From NCBI GenBank assembly GCA_964523735.1, contig CAZFYZ010000035.1, forward strand, positions 1-33,662: DNA of 33,662 nucleotides. Direction: 5' to 3'. Made by a program: the position numbers and the translations under genes. The first letter of the stretch is position 1. Every line of letters begins with the position of its first letter. The DNA comes from CAZFYZ01 sp964523735. GTDB lineage: Bacteria; Armatimonadota; UBA5829. Of the stretch, positions 1 to 7,706 are shown piece after piece. The notes beneath the pieces are model-generated. The model saw only the letters and a program-made list of their open reading frames with translations, was not told the origin of the DNA and ran no database searches.

Positions 1-51
1 AACAACCGAAAGGATACTCCCTTTCCAATTTACACACTCACAGGGTACACC

Positions 52-100
52 ACTCACTGCGTGAGCCTGATTGACACTTCACCTGCCGTTTGGGTATCAT
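52..100 (+). promoter_or_regulatory. Sigma-70-type promoter for the mla operon
   Basis: TTGACA at 71-76 and TATCAT at 95-100 are separated by 18 bp, a good housekeeping promoter match. A small dyad, CTCA-CTGCG-TGAG, lies just upstream at 52-64. Transcription would begin near 107-108. That excludes the TTG at 90 as a start and puts the in-frame GTG at 108 at the very 5' end of the mRNA. Confidence 0.6.
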
Positions 101-107
101 TACGGTC

Positions 108-989
108 GTGAGGCGTGAGGGTTCGGAGAACGAGGCCAGCGGGCGGAGAGACGTCGTCGGCGATGTGCTGCACGACGTTGGGGATGAGATCGCCGCCGTG
201 GTTTCCATTCCTGGGGAACTCACCTACAAGACATTCAACAAGTTCTTCCAATTTGTGGGCGAGTGCTCCCTACTGATCGGCAGGTCGTTTCGATTCGTCT
301 TCACCGGCGCGGTTGACCTCAAGGACACCATCAACCAGATGGCCGTGATAGGGGTCGAGTCGCTGCCGATCGTGCTCATAACTGTTGCGTTCTCAGGCGC
401 CGTCCTGTCACTCTATTTTGCTCAGCTTGTGGTAAAATGGGGCATCGGCAGCTACACCGGCGCCGTAATGGGGCTCTCGATCACACGCGAAATCGCGCCT
501 GTGCTTACCGCCGTCGTCGTGGCGGCGAGGTCCGGCAGTGCAATAGCAGCTGAACTCGGCAGTATGAAGGTGACGGAGCAGATAGATGCTCTGCGAGCGC
601 TGGCGGTGAGTCCCGTCAAGCATCTGGTGGTGCCAAGGCTGCTCGCCGGAGTGATCATGCTTCCGGTTCTGACGATGTTCGGGGATGTCGTGGGCACCAG
701 CGCCGGATATCTGGTGGCGGTTGTGAATGGCGTTGCAGGCGGAGGCTACATCAGCAGCCTCAAGGCTCAGACCCTGCCTTACGATGTCGTGATGGGCCTC
801 GTTAAGACGCTGTTTTTCGCGGTTGTGATTGTCACTGTAGGAGCACAGCAGGGGCTGCAGACCAGGGGCGGTGCGACCGGAGTCGGCAGATCGACGACTA
901 GCGCTGTCGTCATATCCATAGTCATCATCTATATACTGAACTTCTTCCTGGCCTATGTGATGTTCGGCGGGAAGACGGCGTTCCTGTGA
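108..989 (+). CDS. mlaE: MlaE-type lipid ABC transporter permease
   Basis: Inner-membrane permease of an MCE/Mla phospholipid transport system. The protein is about 293 residues from GTG 108. It has a hydrophilic N-terminal tail, an amphipathic segment near residues 35-60, then about five hydrophobic segments. The conserved MlaE core is visible as SITREIAPVLTAVVVAARSGSAIAAELGSM in two adjoining stretches (SITREIAPVL and ARSGSAIAAELGSM). The frame is also open from a TTG at 90, but a promoter at 71-100 would start transcription after that codon and neither start has a Shine-Dalgarno, so GTG 108 or a codon further in is preferred. The stop overlaps the mlaF start by four bases (GTGA), indicating translational coupling. 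Function is inferred from family and neighbours; the transport direction cannot be told from sequence. Confidence 0.93.
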   Translation: MRREGSENEASGRRDVVGDVLHDVGDEIAAVVSIPGELTYKTFNKFFQFVGECSLLIGRSFRFVFTGAVDLKDTINQMAVIGVESLPIVLITVAFSGAVLSLYFAQLVVKWGIGSYTGAVMGLSITREIAPVLTAVVVAARSGSAIAAELGSMKVTEQIDALRALAVSPVKHLVVPRLLAGVIMLPVLTMFGDVVGTSAGYLVAVVNGVAGGGYISSLKAQTLPYDVVMGLVKTLFFAVVIVTVGAQQGLQTRGGATGVGRSTTSAVVISIVIIYILNFFLAYVMFGGKTAFL

Positions 990-1735
990 TAACGGTTCAA
1001 CAGCTCTGCTACCGCGTCGGCGGAAAGACGATCCTGAACCGCCTCGACCTCCACGTGGAGAAAGGCGAGACGCTGGCTGTCATGGGCATGTCGGGAGCCG
1101 GCAAGAGCACTCTGCTCAAGTGTCTTGGGGGGCTCCTGCAGCCGACACTGGGGCAGGTCATTGTGGACGGCGTTGACATAGCCGGGATGAGCGAAAGCCG
1201 GCTCGATGCTGTGCGCATCAAGATTGGTATGGTCTTTCAATACGCCGCGCTCTTTGACTCGTTGAATGTCTATGAGAATGTGTCCTTCGGGCTGCGGAGG
1301 CACAGGAAACTGTCGGAGAGCGAGATCGCGGAGATCGTCAGGAGTAGATTGGCGGTAGTTGGGCTGGCTCATACGGAGAAACTCATGCCCTCCGAGCTTT
1401 CAGGCGGCATGCAGAAGCGGGTGGGGCTCGCTCGCGCGCTGGCGTTGGATCCTCAGATCGTATTGTACGACGAGCCGACGACCGGGCTGGATCCGATAAC
1501 TGCCGCAACTATTGCAGAGCTGATCGTCAAAGCAAGAAATGAGTTCGGCGTGACTTCGGTCCTGGTCTCACACGATATTCCGACGATCAGGAGCGTCTCG
1601 AACAGGATCGCGATGCTGCACAAGGGCAAGATCGCAGCGATCGGCACGGTCGATGAAATGGATAATCACGCCAACCCGATCGTGACCCAGTTCATGTCAG
1701 GGTCCATCGATGGACCGATACAGATTACTCAGTAG
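986..1735 (+). CDS. mlaF: MlaF-type ABC transporter ATPase
   Basis: Cytoplasmic ATPase driving the MlaE permease, 249 residues, normal length for the family. Walker A is GMSGAGKST at residues 34-42. The ABC signature LSGGMQKR follows near 138-145, then Walker B in IVLYDEPTTGLDP and the switch histidine in SHD. LSGGMQKR is the form typical of the Mla/Ttg2A/Mkl branch. The GTG start overlaps the mlaE stop in a GTGA junction. A 44-nt gap with two competing hairpins separates it from mlaD. No mlaB or mlaC gene follows, so this is a minimal E-F-D operon. Confidence 0.96.
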   Translation: MITVQQLCYRVGGKTILNRLDLHVEKGETLAVMGMSGAGKSTLLKCLGGLLQPTLGQVIVDGVDIAGMSESRLDAVRIKIGMVFQYAALFDSLNVYENVSFGLRRHRKLSESEIAEIVRSRLAVVGLAHTEKLMPSELSGGMQKRVGLARALALDPQIVLYDEPTTGLDPITAATIAELIVKARNEFGVTSVLVSHDIPTIRSVSNRIAMLHKGKIAAIGTVDEMDNHANPIVTQFMSGSIDGPIQITQ

Positions 1736-1743
1736 CTTCGCCT

Positions 1744-1774
1744 GTTGGAACGCTCTACCATTCCAACTTTGGAA
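1744..1774 (+). promoter_or_regulatory. Two mutually exclusive hairpins before mlaD
   Basis: GTTGGAA (1744-1750) pairs perfectly with TTCCAAC (1761-1767) across a 10-nt loop. The same 3' arm can instead pair as TTCCA (1761-1765) with TGGAA (1770-1774) across a 4-nt loop. The second hairpin would hide the only purine-rich GGAA before the ATG at 1780. This could tune MlaD synthesis relative to MlaEF. The pairing is seen directly; a regulatory role is inference. Confidence 0.35.
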
Positions 1775-1779
1775 CTCCA

Positions 1780-3249
1780 ATGCGACTGAAGACAGAAGTA
1801 AAAGTGGGGCTGATCGTAGTCTCGGGGATAGCCCTCCTCCTGGGGACCTATTGGTTTCTTGGTGGGCTGGGTTTGCGCGCATCTACCTATCCCGTATTTG
1901 CGATCTTCGATAATGCGCAAAGACTCGACAAGGGCTCGGTCGTCCGTTTGGCTGGCGTGAAGATCGGCGTGGTATCCAACACCAGACTCTGCTGCGGTCA
2001 TCGAGCTGGTGTCGATATGCTGATCTGGAAGGACAACAAGCTGCCAAAGGACTCAGTGGCTCGCGTGACTCAGGGGGGCTTCATCGGAGAGACCTACGTC
2101 GAGATCGAGGCCGGCAAGAGCAGTCAAATGCTCCAGCCCGGGAACCGCATCCGCACGGCCACTACGATTCAGCCGGAAGAGATCATGCAGAACGCTGCGG
2201 ACCTGCTTAAGCAGCTAAAGGAGTCGACCAAGGGCATCAACGAGTTGATCGGTGACAGGAAGCTCATCGCATCCGTGCGCGACACGGTCAAGTCTATGGA
2301 CGAGGCCGCAAGGTCGGCGTCAAGGCTTACCAGAGCCGCCGAAGGCATGGTTGCGAGCTCGTGGCCTGGAGTGGAGCGTACGCTTGCCAACGTTGAGGTC
2401 GCTTCAGCCAACGCCAGCAGGATCAGTGAAGAACTCGAGGGCATTCTCCAGAGCGATGTCAGACCCCAGATCTCAACGATATTCGCGAAAGTCGACGAGT
2501 TGCTCAAGGACATCGACTCGGTAGTTACTGATGTGCAGAGCATCAGCAAGTCCCTCAAGTCTGGCAGCGAAGGCGTCGGTGATCTGATGGCCGAGGCTGA
2601 CAAGGCCATGGAATCCGTTGCGGCGGCTTCGGAAGAAGCCAGGCAAATGATGGCCAATCTGAAGGACGCAACTGGCGGGATCAAAGACGTGATGACGGAC
2701 AAGGAGCTACAGACCAATATCAAAGCCCTTGTCTGCAATGCCGCGGCGGCAACCGAGCAAATCAAAGAGCTATCCGCCAGCCTGAACCAGAAATTCGGTA
2801 GTAAGAGACCTCAGCCGACCAAGGCCGAGATTGACGCCGTTCCTGATCGGGGAGTCGCGGTCAACGCACTTACCAACACTGATCGGGGCGAATACAGGCT
2901 CGACGCCTACTATACGGGGCTGGCGCCGAACTCGCTCGACACGTTTTACAGGCTCGGGGCGTATGATATCGGTGAGAATACCGGGCTGATTTTGCAGGGA
3001 GGAAGCCTGTTCGGCGCGGCCAACGCGTTCAGATACGGCCTCTACGACTCGCGGATTGGGGTTGGCTACGACCGCCGCTTCAGCTCTCGCGGCCTGCTGT
3101 CCTTCGACTTGTTCAGGCCGAACGACCCGAACCTTGAAATCCGCGGCACGTACGGGATCGGCAGCAACTTCGGGCTATACGCCGGGGTTCAGGATATCAT
3201 CGACACCTCCCGCCGAGATGTGCTGGTGGGAGTGCATTACCGGAAGTAG
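1780..3249 (+). CDS. mlaD: MlaD-type MCE protein with C-terminal beta-barrel-like domain
   Basis: 489 residues, far longer than the roughly 180-residue E. coli MlaD. There is one N-terminal membrane segment (residues 8-28), then an MCE domain (about 35-115, with QRLDKGSVVRLAGVKIG and GGFIGETYVEIEAG). A long helical region (about 125-345) is rich in heptad-like Ala/Ser/Lys and contains repeated DEL, SVVTDV and MAEADKAM segments. The last 125 residues change character: alternating aromatic and glycine strands such as GEYRLDAYYTGL, GLYAGVQDI and the terminal VLVGVHYRK look like an outer-membrane barrel. Long MlaD proteins ending in a barrel are known from Veillonella, where they are proposed to bridge both membranes without MlaA, MlaB or MlaC. 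That fits the E-F-D-only operon here. The barrel call is by eye. Confidence 0.88.
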   Translation: MRLKTEVKVGLIVVSGIALLLGTYWFLGGLGLRASTYPVFAIFDNAQRLDKGSVVRLAGVKIGVVSNTRLCCGHRAGVDMLIWKDNKLPKDSVARVTQGGFIGETYVEIEAGKSSQMLQPGNRIRTATTIQPEEIMQNAADLLKQLKESTKGINELIGDRKLIASVRDTVKSMDEAARSASRLTRAAEGMVASSWPGVERTLANVEVASANASRISEELEGILQSDVRPQISTIFAKVDELLKDIDSVVTDVQSISKSLKSGSEGVGDLMAEADKAMESVAAASEEARQMMANLKDATGGIKDVMTDKELQTNIKALVCNAAAATEQIKELSASLNQKFGSKRPQPTKAEIDAVPDRGVAVNALTNTDRGEYRLDAYYTGLAPNSLDTFYRLGAYDIGENTGLILQGGSLFGAANAFRYGLYDSRIGVGYDRRFSSRGLLSFDLFRPNDPNLEIRGTYGIGSNFGLYAGVQDIIDTSRRDVLVGVHYRK

Positions 3250-3324
3250 ACAGTAAACAGTAAAGAGTAAACAGAGCGGCGCGCGGGTCGGGTCCTGTTT
3301 ACTGTCTACTGTTTACTGTTTACT
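3245..3324 (+). repeat. 30-nt imperfect inverted repeat between mlaD and rplI
   Basis: Arms at 3245-3274 and 3295-3324 are built from AGTAAACAGTARACAG motifs and pair along 30 nt with three or four mismatches, around a 20-nt GC-rich loop. The left arm includes the mlaD stop codon. A large transcript hairpin is expected, possibly acting as a terminator or stability element between the mla operon and rplI. There is no T-tract. Confidence 0.6.
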
Positions 3325-3343
3325 CGCAAGAAGGAGTCAACGC

Positions 3344-3793
3344 ATGAAAGTGCTTCTTACACGTGATGTCAAGGACCTCGGCAAGACCGGGGAGATCGTG
3401 AACGTTGCCGAGGGCTATGCTCGCAACTACCTTATGCCGCGCAAGATGGCTGTTCTGGCCGACGCGGGTGCGATGAAGGCGATCGACAACAAGAAGAAGA
3501 TGCTCGAGGTCAAGGGCGAGCAGCTCCTTGCGGAGGCTAAGGCCATCGCTGAGCAGCTCGATCAGGCCAAAGTCACGGTCCAGGGTAAGGCTGGCTCGGG
3601 CACCCGGCTGTATGGCTCGGTCACCAACCAGGAGATCGCCGACGCGCTGGCCGCCCAGCACAAGATCAAAGTGGACAAGCGCAAGATCCACATTACTGAC
3701 CCGATCAAGACAACAGGCACATTCGAAGTGCCGATCAAGCTTCATCACGACGTAACCGCCAACATCCACGTCGAAGTGGTCGCGGCGGGATAG
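3344..3793 (+). CDS. rplI: 50S ribosomal protein bL9
   Basis: 149 residues, the standard bL9 length. It binds 23S rRNA domain V near the L1 stalk base. The N-terminal RNA-binding lobe reads MKVLLTRDVKDLGKTGEIV then VAEGYARNYLMPRKMA, the family signature. It is joined by the long connecting helix (about 45-75) to the C-terminal lobe with LYGSVTNQEIADAL. A strong AAGGAG at 3331-3336 sits 7 nt before the ATG. The gene leads into dnaB across a repeat-filled gap; rplI-dnaB is a common bacterial neighbourhood. Confidence 0.98.
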   Translation: MKVLLTRDVKDLGKTGEIVNVAEGYARNYLMPRKMAVLADAGAMKAIDNKKKMLEVKGEQLLAEAKAIAEQLDQAKVTVQGKAGSGTRLYGSVTNQEIADALAAQHKIKVDKRKIHITDPIKTTGTFEVPIKLHHDVTANIHVEVVAAG

Positions 3794-3794
3794 G

Positions 3795-3997
3795 CGAATC
3801 GCGGAACCCCGAAACCGGCGAAGGTCCGAAGGGGAAGAACTAGTCACGAAAGCACGAAAGTACGAAAACACGAAAAGATACTTCGGGGTTTCGCTCCTTT
3901 CGGGATTTCGCGATAAGTAATCCCTTTTCGTGCTTTCTCCCTTTCGCGCTTTCGTGATTTTCCCTTCTGACTTCTGATCTCGGACTTCTGACTTCAA
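3795..3997. repeat. Interleaved palindromic repeats between rplI and dnaB
   Basis: Two inverted-repeat families are interlocked. Arm A (about 3796-3835, GCGAAACCCCGAA type) is followed by arm B (3843-3877, CACGAAAGCACGAAA type), then arm A' (3881-3915, containing TTTCGGGATTTCGCGA), then arm B' (3923-3960). The order A-B-A'-B' cannot form two simple nested hairpins at once. A third short repeat made of CTTCTGACTTCTGA units fills 3964-3995. No gene is seen here. Confidence 0.75.
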
Positions 3998-4008
3998 GTA
4001 GGGGTGGG

Positions 4009-5412
4009 ATGGAAAGGGTAGCAGCGGCTTTGGGCAGGGTGCCGCCTCAAAATGTTGAGGCGGAGCAATCGACGCTCGGCTCGATGATGATCGAGAGGAC
4101 CGCGCTCGAGAAGGGTCTCGAGATCCTCCGCCCGGAGGACTTCTACCGTCCCGCCCACCAGGAAATCTTCGATGCCCTCACCAGCCTCGCGGAACGCGAC
4201 GAGCCCTGCGATCTGATCACAATGCAGGAGGAGCTCCGCAAGCGTGGCAAGCTCGAGGACTGCGGTGGCACCGAGTACCTGATGGCGCTCGTTGACACGG
4301 TTCCCACCGCAGCCAACGTTGAATACTACGCCAACATCGTCGAGCAGAAGTCCATCCTCCGCAGGTTGATCGCCGCCGGTACCGAGATCATTGCGATGGC
4401 GCAGAACGAGGATGAGGACGTTGACGCGGTCACTGACAAAGCCGAGCGGCTCGTCTTCCAGGTAGCCCAGCGCAGAATAGGCGACTACTTCCAGCCGATC
4501 ACTCCCCTTGTTATGCAGACCTGGGAGTGGATCGATAAGCGCTACCATGACAAGGGAGAGGCCTCGGGTGTGGCAACCGGCTTCACCAAGCTCGATCACA
4601 TGACCAGCGGCCTGCAGCCGGGCGATATGGTCATCATCGCCGCGCGACCATCGATGGGCAAGACTGCGCTTGCGCTGGATATTGCTGTCAACGCTGCGAC
4701 CGAGTACAAGAAGACGGTTGCGCTTTTCTCCATCGAAATGTCCGCCGAGCAGTTGGTCCAGAGGATGCTCTGCGCAAAGGCTCGTGCCAACGCTCATCGG
4801 CTTCGCACCGGCTACTTCCAGGATGCGGAGTGGGACAGGCTCGCCAAGGCCGCCAGCGTGCTGTGGGATGCGCCGATTTACATCGACGACACTACCGACA
4901 TCACCACGCTCGCCATGCGCTCCAAGTGCCGCAGGCTCAAAGCCGAGCATGGGCTGTCGATGGTGGTGGTCGACTACCTGCAGTTGATGCGCGGCCAGCG
5001 CAACCAGGAGAACCGCCAGCAGGAGATTTCGGAGATCGCCCGCGGGCTCAAGAGCCTCGCGAGGGAATTGCGCGTGCCGGTGATTGCGCTTTCCCAGCTC
5101 AGCCGTGCTCCCGAGAAGCGCGAGGACAAGCGGCCGATGCTTTCAGACCTCAGGGAGTCAGGTTCGATTGAGGCCGAAGCCGATCTCGTCGCACTGCTCT
5201 TCAGGCCGGACTACTACGTGGTCAAGGAAGTGAATGACACGGAATCCGTGCGCGGTAAGGACGGCTCGCAGTTCGACCCCGACGGCGTCCACGTGGAGCA
5301 GACCGAGATCATCATCGCCAAGCACCGCAACGGCCCAACCGGCACCGTGAAGCTGGGCTTCGTAAGGGAGTTCGCGTCGTTCGAAAACCTGTACGAAGGC
5401 GATGAGGAATAG
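4009..5412 (+). CDS. dnaB: Replicative DNA helicase DnaB
   Basis: Hexameric 5'-3' helicase that unwinds DNA at the replication fork. 467 residues, normal size. The N-terminal helical domain spans about 12-115 (PPQNVEAEQSTLGSMM is the usual family start). A linker follows, then a RecA-like ATPase domain from about 190. Walker A is ARPSMGKTA near residues 211-219, Walker B lies in VVVDYLQLM, and the arginine-finger region is in SDLRESGSIEAEAD. There is no intein, although this gene often carries one at these motifs. A weak GGGGTGGG precedes the ATG. A repeat-rich gap separates it from purD. Confidence 0.98.
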   Translation: MERVAAALGRVPPQNVEAEQSTLGSMMIERTALEKGLEILRPEDFYRPAHQEIFDALTSLAERDEPCDLITMQEELRKRGKLEDCGGTEYLMALVDTVPTAANVEYYANIVEQKSILRRLIAAGTEIIAMAQNEDEDVDAVTDKAERLVFQVAQRRIGDYFQPITPLVMQTWEWIDKRYHDKGEASGVATGFTKLDHMTSGLQPGDMVIIAARPSMGKTALALDIAVNAATEYKKTVALFSIEMSAEQLVQRMLCAKARANAHRLRTGYFQDAEWDRLAKAASVLWDAPIYIDDTTDITTLAMRSKCRRLKAEHGLSMVVVDYLQLMRGQRNQENRQQEISEIARGLKSLARELRVPVIALSQLSRAPEKREDKRPMLSDLRESGSIEAEADLVALLFRPDYYVVKEVNDTESVRGKDGSQFDPDGVHVEQTEIIIAKHRNGPTGTVKLGFVREFASFENLYEGDEE

Positions 5413-5425
5413 CGACGTCCGCCAC

Positions 5426-5577
5426 TTTGTCATTTCGAACGTAGTGAGAAATCTGCTTTGCTCCCCTCTCTTTTCAGGAGAGGGGCTGGGGGTGAGGTCT
5501 TGATCGTCCTGCACGTCTCGTGCTGGACGCGTGTCTGACGTGCCCCCTCTCCTGGGGGAGAGGGTTGGGGTGAGGGC
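5426..5577. repeat. Composite dispersed repeats between dnaB and purD
   Basis: Three elements lie side by side. 5429-5459 is a CATTTCGAACGTAGTGAGAA-type arm, also seen at 24923-25018 and 30881-30912. 5463-5485 (CCCCTCTC loop GAGAGGGG) and 5543-5564 (CCCCCTCTCC/GGGGGAGAGGG) are two copies of a GAGAGGG-type hairpin. 5502-5528 is a 27-bp near-palindrome with GCACG-TCT-CGTGC at its centre; it recurs as an exact reverse complement at 27943-27969. No gene is seen between 5413 and 5606. Confidence 0.75.
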
Positions 5578-5606
5578 GCTTTGCCCGCGATCCAACGGAG
5601 GTTAGC

Positions 5607-6881
5607 TTGAAAGTCCTTGTAATCGGCAGCGGCGGAAGAGAGCACGCGATCGCGTGGAAGCTCAAGCAGAGCCCGAGCGTTGAGAAGATATACGCGCTTC
5701 CGGGCAACGCGGGCAGCGGATTGGTAGCCGAACGCGTGCCGGGCAGTGCGATGGACATCAACGGCGCTGTGGACTTTGCCGCGCGTGAGAAAATCGACCT
5801 GACAATCGTCGGGCCGGAATCGCCGCTGATCGCTGGTATGGCGGACGAGTTCGAGCGCAGGGGCCTGAAAGTCTTCGGCCCTAACGAAGAGGCCGCGCAG
5901 ATGGAGGGCAGCAAGGTCTTCGCCAAGCGGTTGATGCTCGACAACGGCATCCCTACCGGCGGATGCGAGGTCTTCACCGATCCTGACAAGGCCGAGACCT
6001 ACATAAAGACCATCGCCAGCAAGACTGGCCAGCCGATCGTAGTCAAAGCAGACGGCGAAGCCGTCGGCAAGGGCGTTTTCGTTGCGCCGACCGTGGACGA
6101 AGCGCTCAAGGGCGTGGACGTCATCATGCGGCAGAGGGCATTCGGAGACTCCGGCGACCGCATTGTGATCGAGGAGTATCTGGACGGCCCCGAGGCGACC
6201 TTCATGTGCTTCGTGGACGGCGAGAAGTTCGTGCCAATGGTTCCTTCCCAGGATCACAAGCGGGCATTCGACAACGACGAGGGTCCGAACACTGGCGGGA
6301 TGGGGTGCTACTCCCCTGTTCCCGCATTCACGGATGAGATTCGGGCGCAGGTGATCGACACGATCGTCAAGCCCACGCTCAAGGCGCTTGCTGCAAAGGG
6401 CATTCACTACAAGGGTGTGCTCTACGTCGGTCTGGCGCTGACGAGCAATGGCCCCAAGGTCATCGAGTTCAACTCGCGATTCGGCGATCCGGAGGCGCAG
6501 GTGGTGTTCCCGCTGATGAATGCCGATCTGGCGCAGGTCTGCCTTGCCGTGGCCGAGGGAAGGCTCGACGAGTCTGCCGTGAACTGGTACAATAAGAAGG
6601 CGGTGTGTGTCGTCATTGCGTCCGGCGGCTATCCTGGTGACTACGAAAAGGGCAAGCTCATCTCAGGTATCGAGGATGCCGAGGCCGCGGGCACTATCGT
6701 TTTCCACGCCGGGACCGAGACCAGGGACGGCGATCTGGTCACATCCGGCGGCCGCGTGCTCGGAGTCACCGCGCTAGGCGACACCTTCAGAGAAGCCATC
6801 GACCTCGCCTATGCCGGCTGCGACAGGATCACTTTCGACGGCGCGAGATACAGGCGAGACATAGCACATAGGGTTGCCTAA
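5607..6881 (+). CDS. purD: Phosphoribosylamine-glycine ligase (GAR synthetase)
   Basis: Joins phosphoribosylamine and glycine with ATP to give GAR, step 2 of de novo purine synthesis, in the cytoplasm. 424 residues, normal length. The N-terminus MKVLVIGSGGREHAIAWKL is the family hallmark. The ATP-grasp core includes VKADGEAVGKGVFVA and GPEATFMCFVDGEKFVPM, and the metal-site segment is VIEFNSRFGDPEAQ. The start is TTG at 5607, chosen because ACGGAGG at 5595-5601 is well spaced and the protein begins exactly where the family does. Confidence 0.97.
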   Translation: MKVLVIGSGGREHAIAWKLKQSPSVEKIYALPGNAGSGLVAERVPGSAMDINGAVDFAAREKIDLTIVGPESPLIAGMADEFERRGLKVFGPNEEAAQMEGSKVFAKRLMLDNGIPTGGCEVFTDPDKAETYIKTIASKTGQPIVVKADGEAVGKGVFVAPTVDEALKGVDVIMRQRAFGDSGDRIVIEEYLDGPEATFMCFVDGEKFVPMVPSQDHKRAFDNDEGPNTGGMGCYSPVPAFTDEIRAQVIDTIVKPTLKALAAKGIHYKGVLYVGLALTSNGPKVIEFNSRFGDPEAQVVFPLMNADLAQVCLAVAEGRLDESAVNWYNKKAVCVVIASGGYPGDYEKGKLISGIEDAEAAGTIVFHAGTETRDGDLVTSGGRVLGVTALGDTFREAIDLAYAGCDRITFDGARYRRDIAHRVA

Positions 6882-7047
6882 TCGCGAAATCTCGAAATGG
6901 GCGAAAGCCCGAAACCGGATTTCGCGGTTTCGCTCCTTTCGGGCTTTCGCGATTAGAAACAGGGACTAGTGTGGGATCAGATCCGCAATCTGATCCGAGC
7001 GGGGAAATCCCTTTTCGTGTTTTCTCCCTTTCGTGCTTTCGTGATGA
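6882..7047. repeat. Palindromic repeats between purD and purE
   Basis: Arm A begins directly at the purD stop (6882-6917, AATCGCGAAATCTCGAAA) and pairs with arm A' at 6918-6955 (TTTCGCTCCTTTCGGGCTTTCGCGATT). An orphan B' arm (7012-7047) ends 14 nt before purE. Between them, 6974-6996 is a perfect 9-bp dyad: GGATCAGAT, 5-nt loop, ATCTGATCC. Confidence 0.75.
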
Positions 7048-7060
7048 AGAAAGGCCGAGG

Positions 7061-7525
7061 ATGCCAGGTAAGGTTGCTATAGTAATGGGAAGCAAGACGG
7101 ACGCCGACGTGATGAAAGCGGCGGCCGATGCGCTCGATGAGTTTGGGGTAACCAACGAGACCTTCGTGATCTCAGCACACCGGAAGCCGCACGAGGTTGT
7201 GGATTTCGCGTCTAACGCCGAGGCGAACGGCTTCGAGGCGATCATAGCGGGCGCGGGGATGGCGGCGCACCTGCCGGGCGTGATCGCGGCGCTGACGCCT
7301 CTGCCGGTGATCGGCGTGCCCCTGAAGTCTAAGGCGCTCGATGGGCTCGACTCGCTTCTTTCCATCGCTCAGATGCCATCCGGCGTGCCGGTCGCGACTG
7401 TCGCGATCGACGGCGCCAGGAACGCGGGAATCCTGGCTGCGATCATACTTAGCGTCAAGTATCCCGAACTGCGCGAAGCCGTCAAGAAGCACAAGAACAA
7501 ACTAGCCGAGAAGAATGGAACCTAA
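7061..7525 (+). CDS. purE: N5-carboxyaminoimidazole ribonucleotide mutase PurE
   Basis: Moves the carboxyl group of N5-CAIR to give CAIR. 154 residues, class I size. Nucleotide-binding loops are GSKTDADVM near the N-terminus and SAHRKPH in the middle, followed by AGAGMAAHLPGVIAA, which shapes the active site. The frame is open upstream to 6971, but that stretch translates the intergenic repeat and is not family-like; the ATG at 7061 gives the canonical MPGKVAIVMGSKTD start. Class I PurE normally needs PurK for N5-CAIR; no purK is present in the window. Confidence 0.96.
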   Translation: MPGKVAIVMGSKTDADVMKAAADALDEFGVTNETFVISAHRKPHEVVDFASNAEANGFEAIIAGAGMAAHLPGVIAALTPLPVIGVPLKSKALDGLDSLLSIAQMPSGVPVATVAIDGARNAGILAAIILSVKYPELREAVKKHKNKLAEKNGT

Positions 7526-7695
7526 TCGCGAAATCCCGTAAAGAGCGAAACCCCGAAGGTAAGGGGAACCGCGAAATGGAGAAAGTCGGAAAAGGAGAAA
7601 AGACGGTTTCTGGCTTTCTAGCTTTCTGGCTTTCGCGATTGGTCCCTTCCCTTTCCGGCTTCGCGTTTTCGCTCCTTTCGGGGTTTCGCGATTCA
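7524..7695. repeat. Nested palindromic repeats between purE and purB
   Basis: Outer arms are 7524-7560 (AATCGCGAAATCCCGTAAAG type) and 7660-7693 (CTCCTTTCGGGGTTTCGCGATT). An inner imperfect pair is 7568-7602 (CCGCGAAATGGAGAAAG) and 7606-7642 (CTTTCTGGCTTTCGCGATT). The right end lies about 14 nt before purB and leaves its AGAGG Shine-Dalgarno exposed. Confidence 0.7.
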
Positions 7696-7706
7696 AAGAG
7701 GCTGCA

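Noticed and set aside
4009..5412. Intein in DnaB
   Set aside because: The protein is 467 residues and continuous across the usual insertion motifs.
6971..7060. 30-residue N-terminal extension of PurE
   Set aside because: It translates the intergenic palindrome; the family starts at the ATG at 7061.
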